Assembly (NCBI GenBank): GCA_003116975.1
Contig: BGKB01000119.1
Span: 163,923-227,922 of the forward strand
From: Aurantiochytrium sp. KH105
Lineage: Eukaryota > Sar > Bigyra > Thraustochytrida > Thraustochytriidae
DNA: 64,000 nucleotides
Direction of reading: 5' to 3'
Part shown: positions 46,166-56,621 of the stretch, one piece after another
Layout: each line of letters starts with the position of its first letter
Numbering within the stretch: position 1 is the stretch's first letter
Notes under the pieces: model-generated
The model's database searches: none
Told to the model about the DNA's origin: nothing
Seen by the model: only the letters and a program-made list of their open reading frames with translations
Made by a program: the position numbers and the translations under genes

Positions 46166-48712
46166 ATGCTCGCGCAGACGCGGCTGGCGCGGCTGGCGCG
46201 GCGGCCGCTCGCGAGCGCGAGGCTCGCGCAGGCGGCGCAGGCATGGCCATGGGCCGCGCGGCATGACGCGGCGGCGGCGGCGGCGGCGCGCGGCGGCGCG
46301 ACGCGGCTCGCGAGCGGCGGCGGCGGCGGCGGCGACAAGAAGGCGGCCGCGGAGGAGCGCAGAAGACGCAGCGAGGCGTCCAAGGCCATCGTGGACCATC
46401 GAAAGGCCGTCTGGGACGCCGAGCGCGCCAGACAAGCGGAGCGCGGGCCCGTGCTACCACCACTGGACGTCCGCGAGGTGCGCGGGCCAGGCGAACAGGA
46501 GGTCGCGCAAGGCGTTGACGCGACGACGACGGCGCCCCAGGACCTGCCCTGGATGCAGGCCAAGGACCTCGTGGTCGCCCGTGTGAGCTTTGGCAAAGAC
46601 GCAGCCACGAGCGTACTTGCAGATCTCGCGAGCCCGCTCGCCAGCGTCCTCGAAGGCCGAGAAGAGGATATCGAGGCTGGCGCCGGTGTGGTGCAGGTGG
46701 AAGGTCTTGACTTTGGGTCGCCCGAGGGACGCGCGACCTTTTGGCACTCGAGTGCGCATGTTTTAGGCCACGCCCTCGAGATCGAGCTCGGACATGGGGA
46801 AATCATGCTCGATGACGGTCCCGCGCTCGAGGCTGAGACGACCGGCGCAGACGATAGTCTCGTCGCACCTGCTCAAGGAGGCTTCTTTTACGACTTTGCC
46901 TACAAGCAGGACGCACAGAGCGCCCACGGAATCACGCCGGAAGACATCAAAAACATCAACAAGCAGGCCACCAAGGCGCTCAAGGGCAGTCCGCAATTCG
47001 AACGTTTGGAACTGCCCGCAGATGTTGCGCGTGAAATGTTTCGCTACAATGAACGCAAGCTGGAAATGATTGAGCGTCTAGGACCCGACGCCCGTCTCAC
47101 GGCGTACCGCCTAGGGGACTTTATCGACCTCTGCCGCGGACCGCACGTGCCAAGCGCTGCGACGCTCGGGCGCGCCGGACACACGGTTCTGCGCGCCGCG
47201 GGACTCAATGACGGCTATCATGCGCAGCGCGTCTACGGCATCTCGTTTCCGGAAAAGTCCTCTCTCTTGGATTGGACGGAGCGTACGAAAATGGCCTCGG
47301 AGCGCGACCATCGCGTGCTTGGCCGTAAGCAAGGTTTGTTTTCCTTTGATCCCGTCAGCCCTGGAAGCGCGTTTGTATTGCCGCATGGAACCATCATCTA
47401 CAATCGCCTCGTGGCCATGCTGCGCGACCAGTATGCCGCGCGGGGATACGAGGAGGTCATGACCCCGCTCATGTACCGAAGCTCGCTGTGGAAGCGCTCG
47501 GGCCATTTGCAAAACTACAAGGAGAACATGTTTCGTGTGACGGGACACGCTGACCCAGACGTTCCGCCCGCAAACGCTTCAGAAACAGCGGCCGATACTG
47601 TCATGGAGGACCCTGACCTTGATATTGCGCACAACCATGGTGCCTGCGCACATGGACCGGCCTCGGGCCGCGAGTCGGACGAAGACGAGCACGAAATGGG
47701 ATTGAAACCTATGAACTGTCCGGGACACTGCGTTCTTTTTGCACAGACGCACAGATCTTTCCGCGAGCTGCCTGTGCGTATTGCTGACTTTTCAGCGCTC
47801 CACCGCAACGAAGCCTCGGGGGCACTTGGCGGACTCACGCGCTTGCGTCGATTCCACCAGGATGACGCGCATATCTTTTGTCTGCCTTCGCAGATTGAGG
47901 AGGAGATTCTTTCGTGCATCGACTTTGTCAAGACCGTGTACAAGGATCTCTTTGGATTCAACTTCAAGATGGCCCTTTCAACGCGACCCCTCGATGGCAA
48001 GAGCATCGGAAGCGACGAGGAGTGGGACCGAGCCGAGGAAGCGTTAGAAAAGGTCTTGGAGGCCACAAAATTGCCGTGGATCCAGGATCCCGGCGAGGCG
48101 GCTTTTTATGGCCCGAAGATCGACATTTCTGTCACCGATGCCCTCGGACGCTCGCACCAGTGCGCCACTGTCCAGCTCGACTTTCAGCTGCCAGAGCGCT
48201 TCGATCTCGAGTACGTTGCTCCGGACGGTTCACGCCAGCGGCCGGTGATGATTCATCGCGCCGTGCTCGGGTCTGTGGAGCGGTTTCTGGCCATTCTGCT
48301 CGAGCACACGAATGGAAAGTGGCCTTTCTGGCTGAGCCCGCGACAGATTGCAATTTTGCCTGTCGACAAATGTCATGTCGAGGCTGCCGAAGCTGCTGCC
48401 AAGCAGCTTCGCGCAGGTGCTGCGCCAGAGGCTGATTTCATGACGAGTCCCAGCGCAGCAGGGCTCACCGTCACTGTTGATGCTTCGAAAAACTCGCTGG
48501 CGAAGCGCGTGCGGAACGCCCAGCAAGCGCCTTATAGTGTGATTGGTGTGATTGGGGACAAGGAAGTGGCCTCGCGTTCCATCACACTTCGCTCGAATGA
48601 CGGTGCGACAATTCTAGAGGAGTTTTCATTGGACCTTGCAGCCGAGCAGATCCGGCTCGCGCTCACGCGTCGATCCCCAACGCGATTTCCCTTTCAAGTG
48701 CCATCGTCTTGA
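46166..48712 (+). CDS. TARS: threonyl-tRNA synthetase, possibly dual-targeted
   Basis: 848 residues from the Met at 46166, which begins an Arg/Ala-rich mitochondrial presequence (MLAQTRLARLARRPLASARL). A downstream in-frame Met at 46553 could give a cytosolic form. The TGS-like region is followed by the editing domain (HSSAHVLGHALE, with the paired His, and CRGPHVPSAATLG). The class II catalytic core has GLKPMNCPGHCVLFA, FSALHRNEASGALGGLTRLR, FHQDDAHIFC, FYGPKIDISVTDALGR and VMIHRAVLGSVERFLAILLE; the zinc-binding Cys and His residues are visible. An acidic, His-containing insertion (~residues 465-510) precedes MNCPGHC. The anticodon-binding domain starts near WLSPRQIAILPV. Length is slightly above the family norm because of the presequence and insertion. 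Confidence 0.96.
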   Translation: MLAQTRLARLARRPLASARLAQAAQAWPWAARHDAAAAAAARGGATRLASGGGGGGDKKAAAEERRRRSEASKAIVDHRKAVWDAERARQAERGPVLPPLDVREVRGPGEQEVAQGVDATTTAPQDLPWMQAKDLVVARVSFGKDAATSVLADLASPLASVLEGREEDIEAGAGVVQVEGLDFGSPEGRATFWHSSAHVLGHALEIELGHGEIMLDDGPALEAETTGADDSLVAPAQGGFFYDFAYKQDAQSAHGITPEDIKNINKQATKALKGSPQFERLELPADVAREMFRYNERKLEMIERLGPDARLTAYRLGDFIDLCRGPHVPSAATLGRAGHTVLRAAGLNDGYHAQRVYGISFPEKSSLLDWTERTKMASERDHRVLGRKQGLFSFDPVSPGSAFVLPHGTIIYNRLVAMLRDQYAARGYEEVMTPLMYRSSLWKRSGHLQNYKENMFRVTGHADPDVPPANASETAADTVMEDPDLDIAHNHGACAHGPASGRESDEDEHEMGLKPMNCPGHCVLFAQTHRSFRELPVRIADFSALHRNEASGALGGLTRLRRFHQDDAHIFCLPSQIEEEILSCIDFVKTVYKDLFGFNFKMALSTRPLDGKSIGSDEEWDRAEEALEKVLEATKLPWIQDPGEAAFYGPKIDISVTDALGRSHQCATVQLDFQLPERFDLEYVAPDGSRQRPVMIHRAVLGSVERFLAILLEHTNGKWPFWLSPRQIAILPVDKCHVEAAEAAAKQLRAGAAPEADFMTSPSAAGLTVTVDASKNSLAKRVRNAQQAPYSVIGVIGDKEVASRSITLRSNDGATILEEFSLDLAAEQIRLALTRRSPTRFPFQVPSS

Positions 48713-49092
48713 TGACTTCGACCCCCAAGGATCGATCAAAGTAGGGTAGATGCTGCAGTAGCAGCAGTAGCAGCAGCAGCAGTGGCGCAAAGCATTCCTT
48801 TCACTTTTGTTCGTTTATGATTACAATGCATGAACAATTTGTGAAGGCTGTCGATTTGCACACGATTGATTGGTATGATGGATGAAAAGGAACAATTTGC
48901 GTTTTCAAATATTTCTTTTTATAATTTCCGATAATTTGATGCTTTTGATGATTGCCGGATGTATGAGATTGAAATGATGCCATCTTGAATGATGACGTCG
49001 CGTCGTGCTGAAAATCTTTCATCCTTTTGCATGCGTGTTTGAGGGGAAAGGTGATCTGACTCGGCTTCCCAGATGCCAAAGATCTACAGGAT
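48713..49092. other. convergent 3' region of ThrRS and the ABCD transporter
   Basis: About 380 bp. Contains a GCA/CAG run near 48750-48783 and then AT-rich sequence (TTTTATAATTTCCGATAATT type). No gene. Confidence 0.6.
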
Positions 49093-52000
49093 CTACTTGC
49101 TGATAGGACCAATTTCCCAGCCCTCTTCGTTGACTTCGTCTCCGAGACGAAGCTCTTCCTCGTGGTACTCGGGAAGAGCAAGGCGCTGCGAGATGGTGAT
49201 AAGCGTGATACCAGCCTTGGCGGCAATCTGATAAGCTTTAAGCTCGGCGTCCACAGAGACCGCGCTAGTCGCCTCGTCAATGACAGCAAACTTGGGTTCG
49301 TGGTAAAAGAGACGCGCCATACCAATGCGCTGTTGCTCGCCAAGAGAGAGGGTGTCCTCCCACTTGGCGACAGCGAACCAACCGCCCTCGCGGTCAACAA
49401 GGTACTCGACACCAACGAGGGAGAGCAACTCGCGAAAGTGTTTGTCGTGCTCCGGGGTAAAATCTTGCTCGGAAACCTCCTCCGGGTAGCAAATCTGCGA
49501 GGCAAGCGAGCCCTGGACAGAGTAGGGTTTCTGAGGGACAAGGAAGACCTCGGCCGGGGTGACGGTGCCGTCTTCACCGCAGGGGCGAGAGATGAAGGCC
49601 GAGCCATCCTTGGGCGGAATCGGCCAGAGACCCGCGAGAACACGCTGAAGCGAAGACTTGCCCGAAGCCGTCGGCCCAGTCACCAGGAGCGAGTGGCCAG
49701 GGTTGACCTTGAAGTTGAGATTGGAAGCGACGCAGAGGTTGCCGGGCGCGACAATGTCGACGTTGTGGAACTCGATCGAGCCGTCCTCGGAAGAACGGAG
49801 CTCTCCCTGGGTCACATGCTGCGTGGAGAGTTCCTGGAGGACATAGTAGAAATCGGTCACGTTCTCGAGGGTGCCAACAAACTGACCGAGCTGCTCCGCA
49901 AGATCGAAGGCGTCGCCAAAGGACTTGAAGGTGGCCATGACAATCTGCTGAATGTACTCACCCATGGAAGAGATGTAGGATCCATCGCCGCGGAGCACCG
50001 AGTCGTCTGAGTGAAAGCCCTGCGCAAAGAGCATCCGAAGAGCAAAGGCCACGAGATCGGGGGTCTGCTTGATGCTAAAGTTCTGGAAGAGCTGGAATCG
50101 AAAGTTGAGGATCTGCGACTGCTTAATGTGCGCGGCGAGGTCGTCGAGACGGCCATCGGCGATCTCACGCTCAACGTCGTCACCACCGAAAAAGGCGACA
50201 CTCTCGGTGTGCACGGTGAGACGGTTGTGCACGGCTCGAAAGCGGCCCTCGAGCTCGAACTCCTTGCGCTGAATGGCGCGAAAGTTGGGCACAATGAAGC
50301 GCATGACAGCAGCAGCGCCGCCCATGTAGCCAATGACGTAGGTCATGCCGCCGGCGCCAACCACGCGGTACAACATGATCGAGTTGAAGGTGATGTCGAA
50401 GGCAGGTTTGAGCAGCGAGGTCCAAAGCTCGGTGAGCGAAATTGAAAGGGTCTCGACCTGCTCGGCGATGCGCTCATCCGGATCGTCGATGCGGGTGTCG
50501 TGGTTCTGGACGTCGTAAAAGACATTGCTCTTAAAGTAAAGGTCCATGAGGGCCTTGGTGAGGCGCGAGCGCCAGGCCATGTTGAGAAACCACTTGTGCT
50601 TCATGAGAAGAGCATCAAAGACACTGAGAAAGGTCCGTGCGAGCGCGCCAGAGATCATGGCCCGCGCAAAGACGCCAAAGCTGTCCTGCGTCACCGTGGA
50701 GAGAATGTAGCCGTCGAAGCGAGCGATGGCGTCGGCCAAAAAGGTCTTGCCGACAATGAGGCTCGCGAGCAGGAGGACGCGCTTGGCCTCGGTATCACGC
50801 ATGGACAGACCCTGAGGCAAGAAAATGCGCATGAGATCGACGAGACGCTTGCGGGTCGAGACAATGGGCAGCCCGTTCTTGGTCGTCTTGGCGAGCTTGT
50901 CGGTGGTAGCCTTGAGCTTTTCAGCAGCCTCTGCATATGGAGCGGAGCGCTTACGCAGTCGCTCGCGCTCGAGAAGAGCATCTCCTTGGCCTTCCTTGAG
51001 GTAGGCGGCAGAGTAGCCGCCGACGGCGGACTCGCCCGAGTCGACGGCGGCAGCCTTTGCGGCACGCTCAATGATCTGGTCCTCGGCAACGCCCTCCTCC
51101 TTGAGCTCACGCTTCGCCTTGCCACGCTTGGTCTCGCGCCACTCCCAGCCACCCTCGCCATCGCCAAGAATGTTGAGGACCACATCGTGGTAGCGCTCAA
51201 GCACCGGGCGGTGCGAGATGGTAATGCAGGTTACGCCCTCGGCTTCGAGCTGCTCGTAAAAGCGACGCTCGAGAGAGGCCGAGACACCCGAGGAGCACTC
51301 ATCGAGAATGAGAAACTGGGGCTTGTGGAAGAAGACGCGAGCCATGGCAAGACGCTGCTTCTCGCCCATGCTGAGAATCGAGTCCCAGTTGACCTCGCGA
51401 CCACGGCGCACATCCTCGCGGTCGAGCAGGTAGCCGAGATCGACCTTGTGCATGAGCGCCTCGAGCTGCTCGTCGGGAATCTTTTCGGCCTGGTGCTCGA
51501 GAAGAGGATAGAGCATGTTGGCCTGGAGAGATCCGAGGGCAACATAGGGCTTTTGCGGAAGGTAAAAGACCTCCTTGTTGAGGCCGGGCTCGCCGCCACC
51601 GGGTTTGGTGATGGTGCCGGGCTCCGGAACGGGCCAGAGAGATCCGAGCGTGCGAAAGGTGGAGGACTTGCCGCTACCGTTGACGCCCGTGAGAAGCATG
51701 GAGGTGCCGGCGTCGATGTGGAAGTTGAGGTCCTTGATGAGGAGATGGCCAGTGGGCGTGTACACCTGGACGTCCTTGAACTCGATGCGCTTGGGGTTGT
51801 TGATAAACGTCGTGGAAGTGGCTTTTTTGCGCTCAAACTCGTCCATGGTGTTGAAGAGCTCGGTGAGGCGCTTGGCGGGGCCTTTCATGTTCATGAGCGT
51901 GCGCAGCACAGCAATGATGGTGCCCTGGGCAGACATGGCGCGGATGAAGTACTCGGTAACGAAGCGGATGTGCGAGAAGAGCTCGGCGTTGGCCGCGACC

Positions 52001-53148
52001 TTTTCCTTCTTGGTGGTGGCCTGACGCAGCGCTTCCTTGACTTCGGAGCCACCCGCCACGAACTTGCCAACAATGAGGGCCTGGGCGAAGGAGTGGCCAC
52101 CGTACTCGAAGAGCGCCGAGGTGACGAACTGAAAGAGCGCGGCGTCGCGCACAAAGACCATGACATAGTTGAGAAAATCCGACCAGGACTCTTCAATGAT
52201 GGCGCGCTCGCGGTTGCCGCCCTGGTAGGCAGCAATGGCCTCCGAATGCGAAAGGAGACGGGCGTGGTTCTTTTGGTAGATGGCACGCTTGTCGAGCATG
52301 GTGCGCCAGCGTTTGCTCCAGTTGGGCGCTAGAGAGACGGACGCCTGGAAAGCAATGTAAAAGTAGATGAGCGGGCTCACAGCGTAAAGTGGACTGGAAA
52401 TGGTCGCGAGCTTGTAGGTGAAAAAGATGCCGCTGGTGAGCGAGGCAGAGAGCTTTTCCATTTCGTCGGCAAGACCCTTGCAGAAGCGACGCGGGTCGCG
52501 CGTGATACGCTCCTCAACGTCTGCGATTTCGCCCTTGTTCATGTGGCTGATCTTGTAGTACATCATGTTGCTAAAGAACTGGCGGTGGAGCTGGCGGGTG
52601 AGCTTTTGCCGCCAGACCAGGGTGAGGCGCTCCTTGAGGAAGCGGTGCGTGGCAAAGATGACGGAGCTCAGCACACTGAGGATGACCGTCTGACGGATCA
52701 CCGAGCGGAACTGCGACTGGTCGCGCTGGTAGGTGGCCTGCATCAAGTCACGCTTGACGTACACCATGCGGTTCTGATGCCAGGTGCGCAGGACAGACAT
52801 GGCAAAGATGGCGATCAGCTCGAGCTGACCGGACTTGGCGTCCGGGTCCTTTTTCAGAGCCTTGGCGCTGTGGCCGAAAGGCCAGAGTCGCCAGAAGATT
52901 TGGGCCATCGGGTCGCCTCCGCCCTTGCCCTTCTTCTTGCCTTTGCCGGACTTTGCAGGAGCTTCGCCCCCGTTGGCGGCTGCGGCGGCGGCCTCCTTGG
53001 CCGCGCGGGCCTTCTTGCGCGCTGCATCCTGCTGCTGCTTATAGGCCACGAGGCCGCCTGCGAGCGCGGCCACGAGCGCCGCGCGTCGCAGGTTGGTCTG
53101 CGTCAGGACCGCCGCCGCGGTGCTCGTGGTGCTGGCGCTGCTGCTCAT
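49093..53148 (-). CDS. full-size (fused) ABCD peroxisomal fatty-acyl transporter, COMATOSE-like
   Basis: 1351 residues: two ABCD half-transporters in one chain, as in the plant transporter COMATOSE/PXA1, whereas animals and yeast use separate halves. The family imports acyl-CoAs into peroxisomes for beta-oxidation. An Ala/Lys-rich N-terminus precedes TMD1, which has the ABCD signature region MNKGEIADVEERITRDPRRF and SEAIAAYQGGNRERAIIEES. NBD1: TGVNGSGKSS, LSMGEKQRLAMARVFFHKPQ, FLILDECSSGVS and ISHRP. TMD2 includes the counterpart DPDERIAEQVETLSISLTEL and SVAFFGGDDVEREI. NBD2: TGPTASGKSS, LSLGEQQRIGMARLFYHEPK, FAVIDEATSAVS, then ISQRLALPEYH, where Gln replaces the H-loop His. From memory, COMATOSE NBD2 has the same SQR, which supports orthology. 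A charged linker (~640-705) joins the halves. Confidence 0.93.
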   Translation of the reverse strand: MSSSASTTSTAAAVLTQTNLRRAALVAALAGGLVAYKQQQDAARKKARAAKEAAAAAANGGEAPAKSGKGKKKGKGGGDPMAQIFWRLWPFGHSAKALKKDPDAKSGQLELIAIFAMSVLRTWHQNRMVYVKRDLMQATYQRDQSQFRSVIRQTVILSVLSSVIFATHRFLKERLTLVWRQKLTRQLHRQFFSNMMYYKISHMNKGEIADVEERITRDPRRFCKGLADEMEKLSASLTSGIFFTYKLATISSPLYAVSPLIYFYIAFQASVSLAPNWSKRWRTMLDKRAIYQKNHARLLSHSEAIAAYQGGNRERAIIEESWSDFLNYVMVFVRDAALFQFVTSALFEYGGHSFAQALIVGKFVAGGSEVKEALRQATTKKEKVAANAELFSHIRFVTEYFIRAMSAQGTIIAVLRTLMNMKGPAKRLTELFNTMDEFERKKATSTTFINNPKRIEFKDVQVYTPTGHLLIKDLNFHIDAGTSMLLTGVNGSGKSSTFRTLGSLWPVPEPGTITKPGGGEPGLNKEVFYLPQKPYVALGSLQANMLYPLLEHQAEKIPDEQLEALMHKVDLGYLLDREDVRRGREVNWDSILSMGEKQRLAMARVFFHKPQFLILDECSSGVSASLERRFYEQLEAEGVTCITISHRPVLERYHDVVLNILGDGEGGWEWRETKRGKAKRELKEEGVAEDQIIERAAKAAAVDSGESAVGGYSAAYLKEGQGDALLERERLRKRSAPYAEAAEKLKATTDKLAKTTKNGLPIVSTRKRLVDLMRIFLPQGLSMRDTEAKRVLLLASLIVGKTFLADAIARFDGYILSTVTQDSFGVFARAMISGALARTFLSVFDALLMKHKWFLNMAWRSRLTKALMDLYFKSNVFYDVQNHDTRIDDPDERIAEQVETLSISLTELWTSLLKPAFDITFNSIMLYRVVGAGGMTYVIGYMGGAAAVMRFIVPNFRAIQRKEFELEGRFRAVHNRLTVHTESVAFFGGDDVEREIADGRLDDLAAHIKQSQILNFRFQLFQNFSIKQTPDLVAFALRMLFAQGFHSDDSVLRGDGSYISSMGEYIQQIVMATFKSFGDAFDLAEQLGQFVGTLENVTDFYYVLQELSTQHVTQGELRSSEDGSIEFHNVDIVAPGNLCVASNLNFKVNPGHSLLVTGPTASGKSSLQRVLAGLWPIPPKDGSAFISRPCGEDGTVTPAEVFLVPQKPYSVQGSLASQICYPEEVSEQDFTPEHDKHFRELLSLVGVEYLVDREGGWFAVAKWEDTLSLGEQQRIGMARLFYHEPKFAVIDEATSAVSVDAELKAYQIAAKAGITLITISQRLALPEYHEEELRLGDEVNEEGWEIGPISK

Positions 53149-54446
53149 GGTCTCTCTCTACGTGCGTGCTTGCTTGCCTCGAGTCTCTGCCGCGCCCGCT
53201 CGCGCGTCGCCTCCTCCTCGTCCCCGTCCTCCTCTGCGAGTCTGCGCCGACGGACCGCGCTCGCTCGCTCGCTTACTCGCCTGCCGGCGAGGGGGCGTGC
53301 CGAGCCGACTGTCGCGGGCGGACTTGCCCGGCGAGGGCGGGCGCTTCAGCCGCTGCCGCTCGCAGAGCGGACCGGGCTTTCCTGCACTGCCGCGGTGTCG
53401 CCCTCGTTGTTTGCTTGCCTGGTTTGCTTGCTTGCCTGCTTGCCTGCTTATACCAGCCTGTGCGAGCGTGCGTGTCGCCTGGACTTGCTGGTGAGTCGCT
53501 GTCGCTTTGCTTTACTTGCAGCGCTTGTCCCGGCAGCGGGCGTGCAGTGAGTGCCACGCTCGCTCGTCGGTCGCGGCCTGGACTTCGAGGTCGAGAGATC
53601 GAGGTCGAGAGCAGAAGGGAGGCCACGGCGACGGTGATACTTCTTTCTCTCCTCCGACTTGGACTTCCTCGTGGACGAGAAGCGATGAAATGGAATGCGC
53701 AGCCAGAAGTACTCCGCTCCGTGCGCAGTGTGGAATGCGATTGATTGTTTGATTGATTGATTGAGCGCGAGGTGGCCTGGTCACCAGCCTGCCTGTCTCC
53801 TAGCCTGCGCGGCTGCGGCGCGATGCAATGTAATGCAATCCGATGCTATGCGATGTTGTTGATGCCTATTCCCAAGATCAACGCACGCACGGGTGCAAAT
53901 GAACGAATGAATGAATGAACGAACTTCAACAGATGAACGAAGGCCGACCTTCAACTTGAGAAAGCTTGCGCCTATAAGCTGCGCGCGGCGACTTGTGGGT
54001 CTGTTGCTCCCAGGTGCTGGGTGGCTTGGGTGGGAGGTGAGGTGAGGCAAGCCGCGAGTCGAGTCGAGTCGAGCCGACCGAGCTGTCCCGTGGCCTCCAC
54101 ACAAAGTCGCCACCTTGGGCGCCCCCTCGTCGGCGCAGTGCGTGCGGCGGAGAGCCTTGCGACTCTCGCCTGCCGCGGCTTCGCTTCGCGTGCGTCGTCG
54201 CGCGCGCCCCGGGCTCGCTCGAGTCTGCGCCGGATCGGGTCTGGCTGGGTCTGGGATCTCTCGAATGAATTCAAATTCAAATGCAAATTTCAAATTTCAC
54301 GCGGGTTTGCGCACGAATTTCACACATCCACCCGTCCAAACCAGGTTTGCTTTGCTCGGCGCGAAGAGGGGGACGAGGAGGAAGGAACCCACCCCCCGCC
54401 CGGAGGAAGCCGCGACGTGCTCAGCGGCCCGTATGCTGATGGCCCC

Positions 54447-54482
54447 GATCGATCGATCGATCGATCGATCGATCGATCGATC
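54447..54482. repeat. (GATC)9 microsatellite
   Basis: Perfect GATC tetranucleotide array, fully self-complementary. Shorter GATC clusters lie at about 54509-54530 and 54690-54717. Confidence 0.95.
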
Positions 54483-55220
54483 ACAGTCGAATGTCGAATG
54501 TTCAACCGATCGATCGACAGCGATCGACGATCATTCGTGAAATGAATGCATTCGAATCCAAGCAACTTCGAAAGCACCGCCTCCTCCGCCTGTCGGCTGC
54601 TCGCTCGGCCGGCGGGGAAAACCCTAACGCAGCAGACGGACTCGGGTCGCGCGAGAGGTCGCGTAGCCTCGGACGGCCGATGAGTCCCTCAATCGATCAA
54701 TCGATCGATCGATCGCGGCGAGGCGCGCAGTATGGGCTCGAAGGAATTTCGGATTTCATATTCTGTGTCGCGTACTCTCCTTATGTACCCCCTTCAGTCT
54801 ACCCCTTCTTGCTTACGTAACAAAAAGCTGCGGCGAGAGGAGGGTTACGGGGCGAGATAGAGGATCGGAATGCAGTCTTTGAGCGCGGAGTAGTAATGGG
54901 TCTATTGGAGCTGGACGATCGAGCTTTAGACCTCTTTGACGAGGTGGGGGAAAAGGATGCGAAAAGGCCCTGGTGGTGCAGGGATGAAGGGACAAAGGGC
55001 TGGCTTCGTGTCAACGGATAGGTGGAGTGGCTTGATGAGAGATGCTGGAGTTCATTTGGGTATCAAGGCGCACTCAGTCTCGACCGGTTCTGGTGAGGCG
55101 CATCGCAACTCAGATAACGAATGAAGCGGCTGCGGAGACTTCGATCCGTCTCGACCCAGTCTTAAACCTGGTCTTGTCATCTCGGTGTCGATCCGCAACG
55201 CCCTTGCCCGGCCCCCGCTC

Positions 55221-55265
55221 CCTCCTTCTCCCCCCCCCTACCCACTCCCTCCCCCCCCCTCCTCG
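55221..55265. repeat. C-rich tract with several C-runs
   Basis: Four or more runs of 4-9 C separated by T, TA or ACT. The minus strand could form a G-quadruplex. Similar tracts lie at 7778 and 12888. Confidence 0.75.
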
Positions 55266-55979
55266 CCTCCCGCAAACCCGTGCCTCGAACCTTGACCCAA
55301 ATGTTCGGGGCCAAGCTCCGCAAATCCCGGCCTGTAAGAAAAAACCGAGTCTGCTTTCCACATATCTTATGTACGTTCGAGAGCGTTGGCGCGCGTGCCA
55401 ACGGATCGGATCAAAGACCGCAGGTGAAAGTGCCGCACGCAAGGTCAAGTTTGCTGGCATAGAATCGTTTTCAATCGCACAGAAAACGGACCAGCTCCTT
55501 GGGAAGAATTTGTCGACTCGCGAGTCAGCCGGGAGGTGACCAAGTGGACAGTGGCTATCGAGTTGACCAAACGGCAACGGCTATCGGATGCTGCGCGTGC
55601 ACAACACCAATGAGGCAAAACTTGGAAGAGAAGAGCGACAGCTCAACGTCTAGTCCGGCGGGCACTGCCAAATTAGGTTGACCAGCAGGCAGACAAGCCG
55701 GCAAGCACGCACGCAAGCAAACAAGCAAGCAGCAAAGTTGGAAAACAGATCTTCAACGCACGTGGCCAGCAGCAGCAGCAGCAGCAGTAGCGGCAGCAGC
55801 AGGGCGTGTCGCCGAAGCAGACTCAACCGCATACGACACTCACGCCGAACCCCCCACCGCGACCGACCGCGTCGCCTTCCCTCGCGACGCAGCCCGCTGC
55901 TCTCCATTTGATTTCTTCGCTATTGTATTGACCTTTGGCATCTAGTCTCGCCGTCGCGAAAGCGCGCTCGAGAGATATC

Positions 55980-56621
55980 ATGGGTAACGGAGCGTCCGTG
56001 ACCGGTGCGCCGGTGGCACAGCCCACGGCCGAAGCACTGCGCGCCAAGCTCGATGCTATCAAGTTGGAGGCCAACAAAGACACGCGCGAGTTTGACACGC
56101 CGCGTGGCGTCACTGCAAAGGCCGAGGTTGACCGTCTTCGCGCCCTGCTCAAGAACACAATCGAAGATGGTGTACATCTCGAAGAGGTTCTCAAGACGAT
56201 CGAGGCCCCTCCCGCGGAGGACGACGAGGACGATGGCCCTGATGAGCGCGAGCCGTGCCCCAAATGTAACCGCAAGTTTAACCCGGATCGTATTGAAAAG
56301 CACGTTTCCGTGTGCAAGGGCGACACCAAAAAGTCTGCAGCGGACGCCAATGCCGGCGATTCCTCTTCTGACCTTGCGGCTGCCGATTCCAAGGACAGTG
56401 GCTCAGGTAGTCGTCCTGGATCCTCTTCCAAGTGGAAGGAGGACCGCGCCAAGATGAAGGAGCAGCTCAAGCGCGATCAGGAAGCCGCAAAGTCCAAGGC
56501 TTCGGAGGCTGCGGACGCAACGGACGCAGCAGGCGCAGAAGCAGCCGAGGCTACCTATGAAAATGGCGCAGAGGCGCCCGCTGCCCAGGAGGGCGAGGCT
56601 GCTGCACCAGCAGCAGAGTAA
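55980..56621 (+). CDS. C2HC zinc-finger protein (ZC2HC1-like) with N-myristoylation signal
   Basis: 213 residues from the Met at 55980; an in-frame Met 45 bp upstream is possible, but this start gives MGNGASVTG, a textbook N-myristoylation context. A helical segment (~15-65) precedes an acidic linker. A single zinc finger follows at ~95-114: PCPKCNRKFNPDRIEKHVSV plus C, with C-x2-C-x12-H-x3-C spacing as in the ZC2HC1/FAM164 family. The second half is Ser/Ala/Glu-rich, with a basic coiled-coil-like helix (KWKEDRAKMKEQLKRDQEAA). Family members are poorly characterised and often linked to flagella or cilia. The gene is preceded by imperfect AAGC repeats and followed by ~950 bp without a gene. 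Confidence 0.78.
   Translation: MGNGASVTGAPVAQPTAEALRAKLDAIKLEANKDTREFDTPRGVTAKAEVDRLRALLKNTIEDGVHLEEVLKTIEAPPAEDDEDDGPDEREPCPKCNRKFNPDRIEKHVSVCKGDTKKSAADANAGDSSSDLAAADSKDSGSGSRPGSSSKWKEDRAKMKEQLKRDQEAAKSKASEAADATDAAGAEAAEATYENGAEAPAAQEGEAAAPAAE

Larger units (their letters stand above)
53149..55979. other. 2.8 kb intergenic region, ABCD promoter side to C2HC gene
   Basis: Contains the promoters of two divergent genes and many repeats: GCTT/GCCT tract (53410-53449), GATT run (53738-53765), a GATC array, a poly-C tract and imperfect AAGC units (55690-55733). The many ORFs overlap on both strands and carry no domain. Confidence 0.6.

Noticed and set aside
53149-55979. Search for a transposon in the 2.8 kb repeat-rich region
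   Set aside because: Only simple repeats were found: no transposase or reverse transcriptase motifs, no long terminal or inverted repeats.
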